A stretch of 42,413 bases of DNA. Source: an uncultured Bacteroidales bacterium. GTDB lineage: Bacteria > Bacteroidota > Bacteroidia > Bacteroidales > FEN-979. The translations under genes and the position numbers were made by a program. Positions 16,024-24,193 of this stretch are shown piece after piece; position 1 is the stretch's first letter; each line of letters opens with the position of its first letter. The notes under the pieces were generated by a model. That model did not search any database, was not told the origin of the DNA, and saw only the letters and a list, made by a program, of their open reading frames with translations. The stretch covers positions 1 through 42,413 of the forward strand of contig CAIWTA010000139.1 of assembly GCA_903915465.1 (NCBI GenBank). The letters are read 5' to 3'.

Positions 16024-16791
16024 ATGAATAGCCCATCTGTTCACAATCCGGAATCAACCGGTGTGGTTCAATTTTTTGTGTCTGTCTATTTCTGGACTTC
16101 ATTATTCCTGATCTCCGGAATTCTGTTTCCTCTTCTTTTGCTGGTCTGGTTTCTGACGGTCATGTTTGACCGGCGCCTGGTGATTCTTCACAAATGCACC
16201 TGCATCTTGTCTGATATCACATTCATGGCAAATCCATACTGGAAAGCCACGATTGATGGGAAGAAGAAGATCGACCGGAAAAGTGTTTATGTGATTGTAT
16301 CCAACCATCAATCCGGTGCAGACATCATGGTTTTATTCAAAACTCACGCAACGTTTAAATGGGTTTCCAAAAAATCGCTGTTCTATTATCCGTTCATTGG
16401 CTGGAATATGTGGCTGAATCGGTATATCCCGATAGAGCGGTCACGAGGTCGAAGCAAGATGAAGATGATGGACAAAGCCAAAGAGGCGATAAAACAAGGG
16501 AATTCACTGATGTTGTTCCCTGAAGGTACACGTTCCCGCGATGGAAATCTTCAGCCATTCAAGACGGGAGCTTTCCGGGTGGCCAAAGAAACACAAGTCG
16601 CTATTCTTCCCATTGCTATTAAAGGTACGTTCCTTGCTATCAGGAAAGGAAGCCTGATTATCAACAAGAATGATCATCTTAAAGCTGTCGTGCTGGATCC
16701 TATTCCTTATGAAGAATATAAAGATTTGCAGCCAAATGAAATTGCGGTAAAGGTCCATGATCTCATCCAGGCGGAAATCAAGAAGAATTAG
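16024..16791 (+). CDS. plsC: 1-acyl-sn-glycerol-3-phosphate acyltransferase
   Basis: This is a 255-residue membrane enzyme of phospholipid synthesis that converts lysophosphatidate to phosphatidate. One long hydrophobic segment (about residues 20-48) anchors it. The HxxxxD acyltransferase motif is NHQSGAD (His95, Asp100), and the substrate motif is FPEGTRSRDG (from about residue 165). The length suits the family. Its 3' end overlaps the 3' end of the convergent mqnE by 14 bases (16778-16791). It is probably transcribed with rluD. Confidence 0.94.
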   Translation: MNSPSVHNPESTGVVQFFVSVYFWTSLFLISGILFPLLLLVWFLTVMFDRRLVILHKCTCILSDITFMANPYWKATIDGKKKIDRKSVYVIVSNHQSGADIMVLFKTHATFKWVSKKSLFYYPFIGWNMWLNRYIPIERSRGRSKMKMMDKAKEAIKQGNSLMLFPEGTRSRDGNLQPFKTGAFRVAKETQVAILPIAIKGTFLAIRKGSLIINKNDHLKAVVLDPIPYEEYKDLQPNEIAVKVHDLIQAEIKKN

Positions 16792-17911
16792 AATTGCGAA
16801 CCTCCATTGTATGGTATAATGAATCTCTCTCCGCAGGAACCCGTTTTGCCTGCCGGATTAATTCAACCATTTCCGAAACAGTCATTGCCGGATTTTTTTC
16901 GACGGATCCTGCCAGGGAATAAATCTGCGTTGAGTCGCTGATTGTGCCATCCAGATCATCGACACCGAAAGACAGCGAGAGCTGTGCAAAAGGTTTGCCG
17001 GTCATAGGCCAATACCCTTTCAGGTGAGAAAAATTGTCGAGGAAGATCCTGGAAACAGCGTAATTCCTCATATCTTCCAGTACATTAACTTCGCGGATTC
17101 CGGTCAGTTCATTATTGCCATTCTTAAATTTCAAAGGAATAAACGCATTGAAGCCATTCGTCCTGTCCTGGAGATCGCGAAGGAGCTGCATGTGTTCAAT
17201 GCGATGCCGGTAATTTTCGATGTGCCCGTACAGCATCGTAGCATTGGAAGTAATTCCCATCTGGTGCGCTGTTTCATGAATTTCAAGCCACTCATTTGCA
17301 GATGATTTTGTCGGACAGATTTTTTTCCGGATCGCATCATTGAAGATTTCAGCACCACCTCCCGGGATCGAATCCAGGCCATTCGCCTGAAGGAATTTCA
17401 AACCCTGGTGCCAATTCATCTTTGCCTTTTTTATCATGTATCCCAATTCGACCGCTGAAAGTGCCTTGATGTGAATCGCGGGTCTGAGTTTTTTGATCTT
17501 GCTGAACAATCCTGCAAAATAATAAATATCCTTATCCGGATGAACAGCACCGGTAATATGTACCTCCTTTGCTTCCGGGTCCTGCAATTTCACGATTTCC
17601 AGCATTTCCTCTACCGAATAGTTCCATTTTTTTGGGCTGAAATGATGAGAATAGGAACAAAAACAACATTTATTTACACAAATATTTGTTGGCTCAATGT
17701 GGAAGTTGCGGATATAATAAACCTCATTCCCTGACTTTTCCTGTTTGATCTGCTCTGCAAGCAATCCCAGATAACCTGGCTCACCCTTTTCATAAAGGAG
17801 CAATCCTTCTTCCTGTGTAATCCTGGACTTATGAAAAACCTTCTCTGCAATCTGCTTAAATGCATCCTTCACATTGGAATCGATGATGTATTTCAGGGAA
17901 TCACTATTCAT
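16778..17911 (-). CDS. mqnE: Aminodeoxyfutalosine synthase (radical SAM)
   Basis: This is a 377-residue enzyme of the futalosine route to menaquinone. The 4Fe-4S site is CVNKCCFC (Cys78, Cys82, Cys85, CxxxCxxC). GLDSIPGGGAEIF and the later SNATMLYGHIE with EWLEIHETAHQMGI identify MqnE rather than the related MqnC, which has a different sequence after PGGGAE. It joins a dehydrated chorismate product to the SAM-derived adenosyl radical. The start lies five bases after the stop of the protease gene on the same strand, so the two may share a transcript. mqnB and mqnD lie 4-5 kb away on the other strand. Confidence 0.94.
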   Translation of the reverse strand: MNSDSLKYIIDSNVKDAFKQIAEKVFHKSRITQEEGLLLYEKGEPGYLGLLAEQIKQEKSGNEVYYIRNFHIEPTNICVNKCCFCSYSHHFSPKKWNYSVEEMLEIVKLQDPEAKEVHITGAVHPDKDIYYFAGLFSKIKKLRPAIHIKALSAVELGYMIKKAKMNWHQGLKFLQANGLDSIPGGGAEIFNDAIRKKICPTKSSANEWLEIHETAHQMGITSNATMLYGHIENYRHRIEHMQLLRDLQDRTNGFNAFIPLKFKNGNNELTGIREVNVLEDMRNYAVSRIFLDNFSHLKGYWPMTGKPFAQLSLSFGVDDLDGTISDSTQIYSLAGSVEKNPAMTVSEMVELIRQAKRVPAERDSLYHTMEVRNSNSS

Positions 17912-17916
17912 CCGGC

Positions 17917-19578
17917 CTATTGCTTAATCATCTTAACACAAAAAACATCCTCACCTGAAAACACTTTCAGAAGGTACATTCCAGTGGAAAGGTCAGGGAA
18001 ATGTATAGAAACGGAAGATGAATCTTTGAGCTTGATCTCCTCTTTCTCAATTAAATCACCCATGAAATTATATATTTCAATTCTGAATGAAGAAGCATGA
18101 GTATCAGGCAATTTGATATTCAGGTAATCATTGAAAGGGTTTGGAAAAACACGAATACTGTTCTTGCTTTCTTTTTCATGCATGGAGAGATAAAGGCCAT
18201 CAAGGAGGTTTACACCTGTACTGTCAGGATCCAGCCAGTCTTTCAAACGCCTGGTAGAATCATTTCCGTTCAAATCCCACGACCAGTAAAACTTTCCATA
18301 ATAATCGGGCAGGTTCAAGGTGGCTGAATCACAGTCGGATTCCCCGCCTGTTAAAGTTCCAACCACCAAGCCATTCGTGTCAAATATCGGAGAACCCGAT
18401 GAACCGGGCTCTGTCACACCATGACCACTGGTTGTTTGATCCCACAAAACTTTCCAGAATGAAAAGTCCGGATTTGATCCGTAAATGGAAGTTTCCAACA
18501 ATTTTGAATAGGTCGAAATCTTCTTTATATCTCCCTGTGGATGATGGATACCAACACCTGTATGGCTTGGAATGTTCTGACGATTCCATCCATTGTAGTA
18601 AACATCATAAGATGATGGAATCGGTCCGGCTAGGACGACCAAGTAAAAGTCGGATCCATTATACGCGCTATTCCCACTCTCCGCCACCCGAATTGCACCG
18701 GTCAGGCTTTTTGGAACCGGCGGAACAACCGGCGTTTGACAATCTGAAGATTCATAATCGAAATAAAACACCCATTCCAACAACTGTTCCGGCGTGGCAG
18801 TGACACCGCAATGGTCAGCTGTTAAAATGTAAGGTGTATGATCCTGCCGCACATTATTAAGCAAAGAACCTGAACACCAAAAGCTGGAACCATCTTTCTT
18901 TACGCTGATCCGAACGACTCCTTTTTTCTGAAGTTGCCACGCTTGCCCTTCAGGACAATTTACATTCACTTCGCAAGAACCTGAACTTCTATCCTCATCC
19001 TGCAAATTCCCAAAAAATCCTACACCTCTGTATGCATAGACGATTTCATTCAGATGCAATCGCAGATTACCAGATGAACCTGAGGGTTGGTAATATTCCA
19101 GTGTTAACTGATCACCATTTATCAATTCAGTAGCAAAATATTCTTTCGGTGAGTTGTTCTTCTCTGTGAATGCGCCAATAACCTGCGATTTATGTTGATT
19201 ATAGAGAAAAAGTTTTCCGCCTGCAGGCAGATGAAACCTGTCGAAACATGCGGATAGCGCCAAAGCCCCGTCGATCCTGATGGTTAGACGCCACAGGCGG
19301 CCGCCATCTCTGAGATTTACCCAATTTCCGGAAGTTTCCGGGCTGAAGTCTGCCGGAAGGTTGATTCCATACCTGTATGGTGTTGGGAAATCATTATCTT
19401 CACTATGAATAAGCAGTAGATCAGGCCGTAACAGTTCAGATACATTCCGTTCATCCTCCAGGTTGAATGTAGTACTTGGTGGCACTCCTCCGGCGCTCAA
19501 CTGTCCGAAAGCTGAAGACTTCAGTATCAACATGAAACTCCAGAAAAAGATGATGAAATAGATGTTGCGCTTGTTCAA
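17917..19578 (-). CDS. T9SS-exported lysyl-endopeptidase-like serine protease
   Basis: This is a 553-residue protein. It has a signal peptide (about 25 residues, ending AFGQ) and a propeptide-like region to about residue 200. The trypsin-like domain has the triad His256 (ILTADHCG), Asp310 (GSDFYLVVL) and Ser394 (PGSSGSPIFD). It also shows CSGSLLNN, GIHHPQGDIKKIS and TEPGSSGSP, as in lysyl endopeptidase. The C-terminal ~80 residues are a T9SS sorting domain (VFPNPFNDY to GMYLLKVF and FCVKMIKQ). It is probably an extracellular protease, though specificity for lysine is inferred from the overall similarity only. Confidence 0.9.
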   Translation of the reverse strand: MNKRNIYFIIFFWSFMLILKSSAFGQLSAGGVPPSTTFNLEDERNVSELLRPDLLLIHSEDNDFPTPYRYGINLPADFSPETSGNWVNLRDGGRLWRLTIRIDGALALSACFDRFHLPAGGKLFLYNQHKSQVIGAFTEKNNSPKEYFATELINGDQLTLEYYQPSGSSGNLRLHLNEIVYAYRGVGFFGNLQDEDRSSGSCEVNVNCPEGQAWQLQKKGVVRISVKKDGSSFWCSGSLLNNVRQDHTPYILTADHCGVTATPEQLLEWVFYFDYESSDCQTPVVPPVPKSLTGAIRVAESGNSAYNGSDFYLVVLAGPIPSSYDVYYNGWNRQNIPSHTGVGIHHPQGDIKKISTYSKLLETSIYGSNPDFSFWKVLWDQTTSGHGVTEPGSSGSPIFDTNGLVVGTLTGGESDCDSATLNLPDYYGKFYWSWDLNGNDSTRRLKDWLDPDSTGVNLLDGLYLSMHEKESKNSIRVFPNPFNDYLNIKLPDTHASSFRIEIYNFMGDLIEKEEIKLKDSSSVSIHFPDLSTGMYLLKVFSGEDVFCVKMIKQ

Positions 19579-19605
19579 GACGTATGGTATTAATGAGAAT
19601 AAAAA

Positions 19606-19764
19606 TTGAGATCACTCTGAAAAGTATTTATCCATGAAAAGTGTCGGGCTAAAGCCCTATATTTCAGCGATTTGCCTAACCCCGACCTTAAGGTCGGGGT
19701 TATTGATAGCCAATACGTTACTGGACTTTAGTCCAAAATATAATACTTTTCGGAGTGAGCTCAA
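19606..19764. repeat. Inverted-repeat-bounded palindrome-rich element
   Basis: The ends, 19606-19628 and 19742-19764, are 23-base inverted repeats with two mismatches. Inside are GGGCTAAAGCCC (19646-19657), a perfect 24-base palindrome centred on CCTTAAGG (19678-19701) and TGGACTTTAGTCCA (19722-19735). The 159-base unit carries no gene. It may be a MITE-like or REP-type element; it lies in the shared 5' region of two divergent genes. Confidence 0.75.
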
Positions 19765-19852
19765 AATTCAGTTTTCTTTTACAATTCTGGAGAACAAAGA
19801 TAATGAATGAAACAAAAATCGGTGGTATAAAGCATGATTTAATGAATTGTAT

Positions 19853-19860
19853 TACTTTTG
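19853..19860 (+). promoter_or_regulatory. -7 promoter box of the MFS-mqnBD operon
   Basis: TACTTTTG is identical to the metK -7 box and lies 28 bases before ATG 19888. A TTG at 19858 that could extend the frame lies within this box, which argues for the ATG start. The -33 box is weak. Confidence 0.6.
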
Positions 19861-19887
19861 GAATCGCTTTCAAATAAAAACAAACTT

Positions 19888-21330
19888 ATGACACAAACTG
19901 CAATTCTTAAGAAAGAGCCACCTGCCCTATTGAGATGGATTGTCCTGATCTTCATCAGTCTTGCCATGTTTGGCAATTATTATATTTACGATAGTATCAG
20001 CCCATTAGCGGTTGCATTGAAGACGCAATTGCATTTCACTGACAGTGACCTTGGATTATTGCAGGGAATCTACAGTTTCCCAAATATCATCATGGTACTG
20101 ATCGGGGGATTGATCATTGACAGGATAGGAACAAAGAAAGCTTCACTAATTTTCGCTTTTCTGGTATTTCTCGGCGCTTTTATTACGGTTTTAAAAGGAA
20201 GCATTGTATTGATGGCAGCCGGAAGATTGATCTTTGGCCTTGGCGCAGAATCCATGATCGTTGCCATAACTACTGTTATTGCGCAATGGTTTAAGGGTAA
20301 GCAGCTCTCTTTTGCATTTGGTTTAAACCTCACGGTTGCACGACTTGGTTCCTTTCTTGCCTTGAACTCCGGAACCTGGGGAAAAAGCCTTTATACAAAT
20401 TGGCAAAATCCTTTATGGTTATCAGTTGGGGCTGGTGTTATCAGCGTTCTAACTTTGGTGATCTACTACTTTCTTGATTCCTATTCACAGAAGAATTATA
20501 ACCTTGGAAAACAAGGAGAACAGGATAAAGTCATTTTATCGGACGTATTTTCATTTATTAAACAGCGAATCATCATTGCCTTGGTTTTACTGGCGTCTGC
20601 TTTTGTTTTGATCAATTATGTGGCACAGACAGAGATTGAGATAATGCTTCAGATTGTGATCTACGTTTTGATCGTGGTGTTTTCCTTTCTGAATTTCAGG
20701 GCATTCAGCAAATCCTACTGGTTTATTGTAATGCTTTGCATCACCTTTTATTCGGCTATGTTCCCGTTTCAGACTTTCGCCATTAAATTCTTCCAGGAGG
20801 CACATCATGTAACACCTGAATATGCAGGGTTTCTTTCCAGCATATTGACGCTTGCAGCCATGGTCTTCACTCCATTGTTTGGTCTTCTTTCTGATTTCAT
20901 TGGTAAACGATCTCTTCTTATGATGTTTGGTTCACTGCTTATCATCCCGGTATATCTTTTAATGGGATACACAGACATCAACCTGATTATCCCGATGTCG
21001 ATCATGGGAATTGCATTTTCTCTTGTACCTGCCATTATGTGGCCTTCCGTATCCCTGGTCACACCATCTTCCAAGCTGGGAACCGCATATGGGTTAATGA
21101 CCATGATACAAAATATCGGGTTGTTTGGATTTAATATTGCCATTGGCTGGTCTAATGATTTCTCGAAAGCATCGGCCTTAAATCCACAAGGTTATCATCT
21201 CGGAATGTGGATTTTCAGTACACTTGGTTTTTTCGGACTTATTTTTGCATTCTTTCTGCGCCGAAACGAAATGGGGCCACACAAATTCGGACTGGAATAC
21301 GGAACTCATTACAATAAAAAGCCGGAATGA
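19888..21330 (+). CDS. Major facilitator superfamily transporter
   Basis: From ATG 19888 the product has 480 residues and about 12 membrane helices in two halves. The MFS motif A is present between helices 2 and 3 (GGLIIDRIGTKK), and a related GLLSDFIGKRS follows in the second half. The general pattern recalls the MFSD1-like group, but the substrate cannot be read from the sequence. mqnB starts three bases after the stop, so the gene is the first of a tight operon with menaquinone enzymes. Transport of a nucleoside, purine or related by-product is only a possibility from context. Confidence 0.88.
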   Translation: MTQTAILKKEPPALLRWIVLIFISLAMFGNYYIYDSISPLAVALKTQLHFTDSDLGLLQGIYSFPNIIMVLIGGLIIDRIGTKKASLIFAFLVFLGAFITVLKGSIVLMAAGRLIFGLGAESMIVAITTVIAQWFKGKQLSFAFGLNLTVARLGSFLALNSGTWGKSLYTNWQNPLWLSVGAGVISVLTLVIYYFLDSYSQKNYNLGKQGEQDKVILSDVFSFIKQRIIIALVLLASAFVLINYVAQTEIEIMLQIVIYVLIVVFSFLNFRAFSKSYWFIVMLCITFYSAMFPFQTFAIKFFQEAHHVTPEYAGFLSSILTLAAMVFTPLFGLLSDFIGKRSLLMMFGSLLIIPVYLLMGYTDINLIIPMSIMGIAFSLVPAIMWPSVSLVTPSSKLGTAYGLMTMIQNIGLFGFNIAIGWSNDFSKASALNPQGYHLGMWIFSTLGFFGLIFAFFLRRNEMGPHKFGLEYGTHYNKKPE

Positions 21331-21333
21331 TCA

Positions 21334-22026
21334 ATGAAAATCCTGATTGTATCAGCTACGAAATTTGAAATCCGACCACTGGCTGACAAGATTACTTTTC
21401 TTCAGGATGAAAATGAATTTCTATCGCATTACAAATACCGCCATGCTGAGGTTGATATCCTAATCACGGGAATTGGAATGACAGCTACGGCATATCACAC
21501 CGGAAGGCAGCTGCTGCGATCTTCCTACGATTTGGCAATCAATACCGGCATCTGTGGCTCTTTCGATACTTCTCTCCAGATTGGAGAAGTTGTTGATGTC
21601 GTTGAAGAAAATTTCTGCGAAATGGGTGCAGAAATCAATGACCAGTTTCTCACACTGTTCGACCTTGGATTAATGGATCCGGATGATTCTCCGTTCAAAA
21701 CAGGTAAATTGCTGAATCCGACAAAATCAATAAGTCCTGTTCTTGTAGGATTAACAAAGGTCAAAGGCACAACGTCAAGCACTATTCATGGGAAAATTGA
21801 AACAATCATAAAAATCAAAGAACGTTTCAAGCCTGACGTTGAAAGTATGGAAGGAGCTGCATTTTTCTATTCATGCTTGGTTGCTGCAGTTCCTTTTCAC
21901 CAGGTACGCAGTGTTTCCAACTATGTTAAAGAACGTGATAAATCAAAGTGGAACGTAAACCTGGCTCTGAAGAACCTGAATTCAACTTTGCTGAATTTTC
22001 TGAAAGAAGTACCGCAGCAAATATGA
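21334..22026 (+). CDS. mqnB: Futalosine hydrolase
   Basis: This is a 230-residue protein of the nucleoside phosphorylase/nucleosidase fold. MKILIVSATKFEIRPLA is followed by ILITGIGMTATAY and LAINTGICGSFDTSLQIGEV. The substrate motif is VESMEGAAFFY, and VRSVSNYVKERD appears near the end. It removes the base (hypoxanthine, or adenine from the amino form) from futalosine in menaquinone synthesis. Its TGA overlaps the ATG of mqnD (ATGA at 22023-22026), which indicates translational coupling and supports the assignment. Confidence 0.93.
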   Translation: MKILIVSATKFEIRPLADKITFLQDENEFLSHYKYRHAEVDILITGIGMTATAYHTGRQLLRSSYDLAINTGICGSFDTSLQIGEVVDVVEENFCEMGAEINDQFLTLFDLGLMDPDDSPFKTGKLLNPTKSISPVLVGLTKVKGTTSSTIHGKIETIIKIKERFKPDVESMEGAAFFYSCLVAAVPFHQVRSVSNYVKERDKSKWNVNLALKNLNSTLLNFLKEVPQQI

Positions 22027-22802
22027 TAACCCTTGGTTTTTCACCTTGTCCGAACGACACGTTTATTTTTGATGCCCTTGTACATCAAAAGATAGATACA
22101 GAGGGACTTTCATTTGAAACCCGGATGGAAGATGTGGAGACGTTGAACCAATTAGCCATGAAAGATGCGCTGGATATGGTCAAAGTCAGTTACCATGCTT
22201 TTCTCTACCTTTCAGATCGTTATCAGATGCTGGATTCCGGAAGTGCACTCGGTTTTGGTGTTGGTCCAGTACTCATCAGCAGGAAACAATATACATTAGA
22301 AGACCTGCCAAACCTGACCATTGCTATTCCCGGCGAATATACAACTGCTCATCTATTGCTGAAAATGGTGGCCCCGGTTTTGAAGGGAAAGAAGGTTCTA
22401 GTTTTTCATGAGATTGAAGATGCCATTATCTCCGGATCAGTGGATGCCGGAGTGATCATCCACGAGAACCGTTTTACTTATAAGAAAAAAGGATTGAGGA
22501 AAATTTTAGACCTTGGCGAATTCTGGGAAAAAATGACGCAATCGCCCATTCCTCTTGGTGGTATTGCAGTAAAGAAAAGCCTGGGTGTTGATCTCATCAC
22601 CAAACTCAACCGCATTATGCGACGCAGCGTAGTCTATGCGAAAGAACACCCGGAAGATGCCATGGACTTTGTGCGGCGCAATGCACAGGAAATGGACGAG
22701 GAAGTGATGAAAAAGCATATTGACTTGTATGTTAATCAATATACTGTCGAGCTTGGGGCCGTAGGGGAAAAAGCAGTAGAGAACCTTTTTAAATTGATGT
22801 GA
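22023..22802 (+). CDS. mqnD: 1,4-dihydroxy-6-naphthoate synthase
   Basis: From ATG 22023 the product has 259 residues and starts MITLGFSPCPNDTFIF, the conserved MqnD N-terminus. Further family features are DVETLNQLAM, VKVSYHAF, GFGVGPVLI, GEYTTAHLLL and DAGVIIHENRFTY. It splits cyclic dehypoxanthinyl futalosine to the naphthoate in the menaquinone pathway. The protein has the periplasmic-binding-protein fold but no signal peptide, so it is cytoplasmic. A longer frame from 21948 runs inside mqnB and is not used. The next gene begins one base after the stop. Confidence 0.94.
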   Translation: MITLGFSPCPNDTFIFDALVHQKIDTEGLSFETRMEDVETLNQLAMKDALDMVKVSYHAFLYLSDRYQMLDSGSALGFGVGPVLISRKQYTLEDLPNLTIAIPGEYTTAHLLLKMVAPVLKGKKVLVFHEIEDAIISGSVDAGVIIHENRFTYKKKGLRKILDLGEFWEKMTQSPIPLGGIAVKKSLGVDLITKLNRIMRRSVVYAKEHPEDAMDFVRRNAQEMDEEVMKKHIDLYVNQYTVELGAVGEKAVENLFKLM

Positions 22803-22803
22803 T

Positions 22804-24081
22804 ATGATATCCAACCTTTCCATTACAAAAATTCAGTCGACTTTTCAAACAGCACTGAAAAATGGCCTGATCCGGAATGAAGATTCTTCCGTGATTTTTT
22901 ATGACCTGGACTATCTGGAAGAAAGGATCCGTTATCTGGTTTCTCTCTTTCCGACATCTGCATTGCATGGTATAGCAGTAAAAGCAAATCCGCTCATCTT
23001 TATTTTGAAGATTCTGAATCAGCTCGGTGTCGGTGCTGAAGCAGCTTCTTTGGGAGAGGTCATGATCGCGCTTAACACTGGATATTCTCCTGAAAAGATC
23101 GTTTTTGATTCACCCGTAAAGACCATGGAAGAGCTTGAGTTTGCTCTTACAACTGGCATACATATCAATCTTGATTCCCTGGCTGAACTCGAAAGAGTGG
23201 CAGCGTTAAAAAAGAAACATTCTTCAGCCAGCACAATCGGTATCCGGATCAACCCTCAGGTAGGAACCGGAACGATTCTTGAATCCAGTGTTGCCGGCGA
23301 ATATTCAAAATTCGGCGTGCCCATCAAAACCAGGAGGAATGAATTGATTGAGGCTTTTACAAAATATGATTGGCTTACTGGAGTGCATCTTCATGTCGGG
23401 TCGCAAGGGTGCCCGATGGAAATGTTGTTGCAGGGAATTGGAGTTGTTTACGAATTCGTGCAGGAGGTTCATTCAAAATCAGGTCACCCGCAGATCAATA
23501 TTTTTGACATTGGAGGAGGATTTCCGATTTCTTACGACCATCATACAGTTCCTGCAAGCATGGAAGAATATGTGAGTACCATGAAAAACAGGTTTCCGAC
23601 ACTGTTCTCTGATCACTTTACACTGTTCACTGAATTCGGCCGTTGGGCACATGTAAACTCCGGATGGACCATGAGCCGCGTGGAATATGTAAAGCATGAT
23701 ATTGGAATCAACACAGCCATGATCCATGTGGGAGCAGATCTATTTCTGCGGGAATGTCTGAACCCCGAAAGCTGGCCTCATGTATATAGTGTTTTGGACA
23801 AAGATGGAAACCTGAAGACCGGGAAGGATAAAAATCCATACAATCTTGCTGGTCCTCTTTGTTTCTCTGGCGATATTTTGGCAAAAAATGTGGAATTACC
23901 CGTAGTTGTTGAAGGAGATTATCTGATCATCCACGATACGGGCGGTTATACTTTCAGCATGTGGTCGCATTACAACAGTCGTCAGACACCAAGAATCTTA
24001 GGGTATTTCAAAGATTGTGCCCGGTTTGAAATCCTGAAAGAGCGGGGAACAGATCAGGATTTGGTTGATTTCTGGAAGTAG
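22804..24081 (+). CDS. PLP-dependent decarboxylase of the diaminopimelate decarboxylase family
   Basis: This is a 425-residue fold-type III PLP enzyme. The PLP lysine is Lys60 in AVKANPL. HVGS (about 197-200) and DIGGGFP (about 235-241) bind the phosphate. PLCFSGDIL carries the catalytic Cys353, and GGYTFSMWSHYNSR closes the site, all as in LysA. Two departures from typical LysA are EFGR at 277-280 in place of EPGR and YNSRQTP in place of YNSRPRP. The enzyme may be the lysine-pathway decarboxylase or a relative with another substrate, such as arginine, ornithine or carboxynorspermidine. It is the last gene of the MFS-mqnB-mqnD operon, and its link to menaquinone is not obvious. Confidence 0.82.
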   Translation: MISNLSITKIQSTFQTALKNGLIRNEDSSVIFYDLDYLEERIRYLVSLFPTSALHGIAVKANPLIFILKILNQLGVGAEAASLGEVMIALNTGYSPEKIVFDSPVKTMEELEFALTTGIHINLDSLAELERVAALKKKHSSASTIGIRINPQVGTGTILESSVAGEYSKFGVPIKTRRNELIEAFTKYDWLTGVHLHVGSQGCPMEMLLQGIGVVYEFVQEVHSKSGHPQINIFDIGGGFPISYDHHTVPASMEEYVSTMKNRFPTLFSDHFTLFTEFGRWAHVNSGWTMSRVEYVKHDIGINTAMIHVGADLFLRECLNPESWPHVYSVLDKDGNLKTGKDKNPYNLAGPLCFSGDILAKNVELPVVVEGDYLIIHDTGGYTFSMWSHYNSRQTPRILGYFKDCARFEILKERGTDQDLVDFWK

Positions 24082-24144
24082 AGTTGGCGAGTTGAGGAGT
24101 TGAGGAGTTGAGGAGTTGATGAGTTGGCGAGTTGATGAGTTGAT
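24081..24144 (+). repeat. Octamer tandem repeat, eight copies
   Basis: Eight uninterrupted copies of an 8-base unit, GAGTTGRN, run from the last base of the upstream stop codon to 24144. The variants are GAGTTGGC, GAGTTGAG and GAGTTGAT. The last copy supplies GTTG at 24139-24142, about 20 bases before the hldD -7 box, so the array reaches the -33 position. Confidence 0.92.
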
Positions 24145-24162
24145 AACTCTATTAAACTTCAA

Positions 24163-24170
24163 TATCTTTG
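24163..24170 (+). promoter_or_regulatory. -7 promoter box of hldD
   Basis: TATCTTTG is an exact TAnnTTTG, placed 23 bases ahead of ATG 24194. The -33 position falls in the last octamer repeat (TTG at 24140-24142, spacing 20). Confidence 0.6.
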
Positions 24171-24193
24171 TCACCCTAATTATTACATATTGT

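Noticed and set aside
16778-17911. mqnE as MqnC or CofH-like
   Set aside because: SNATMLYGHIE and GLDSIPGGGAEIF are MqnE features; MqnC has a different sequence at both sites.
19858-19887. TTG start adding ten residues to the MFS protein
   Set aside because: The TTG is part of an exact -7 promoter box, so it would lie upstream of the transcript start; ATG 19888 is a normal start.
21948-22022. Longer start of mqnD inside mqnB
   Set aside because: The extension is out-of-frame mqnB sequence; the conserved MITLGFSPCPNDT start overlaps the mqnB stop as ATGA.
24081-24144. CRISPR-like array
   Set aside because: The units are eight bases and contiguous, with no spacers and no cas genes.
24116-24193. 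Longer start of hldD
   Set aside because: The extension is translated octamer repeat and promoter sequence, and the NAD-binding motif normally lies at the N-terminus.
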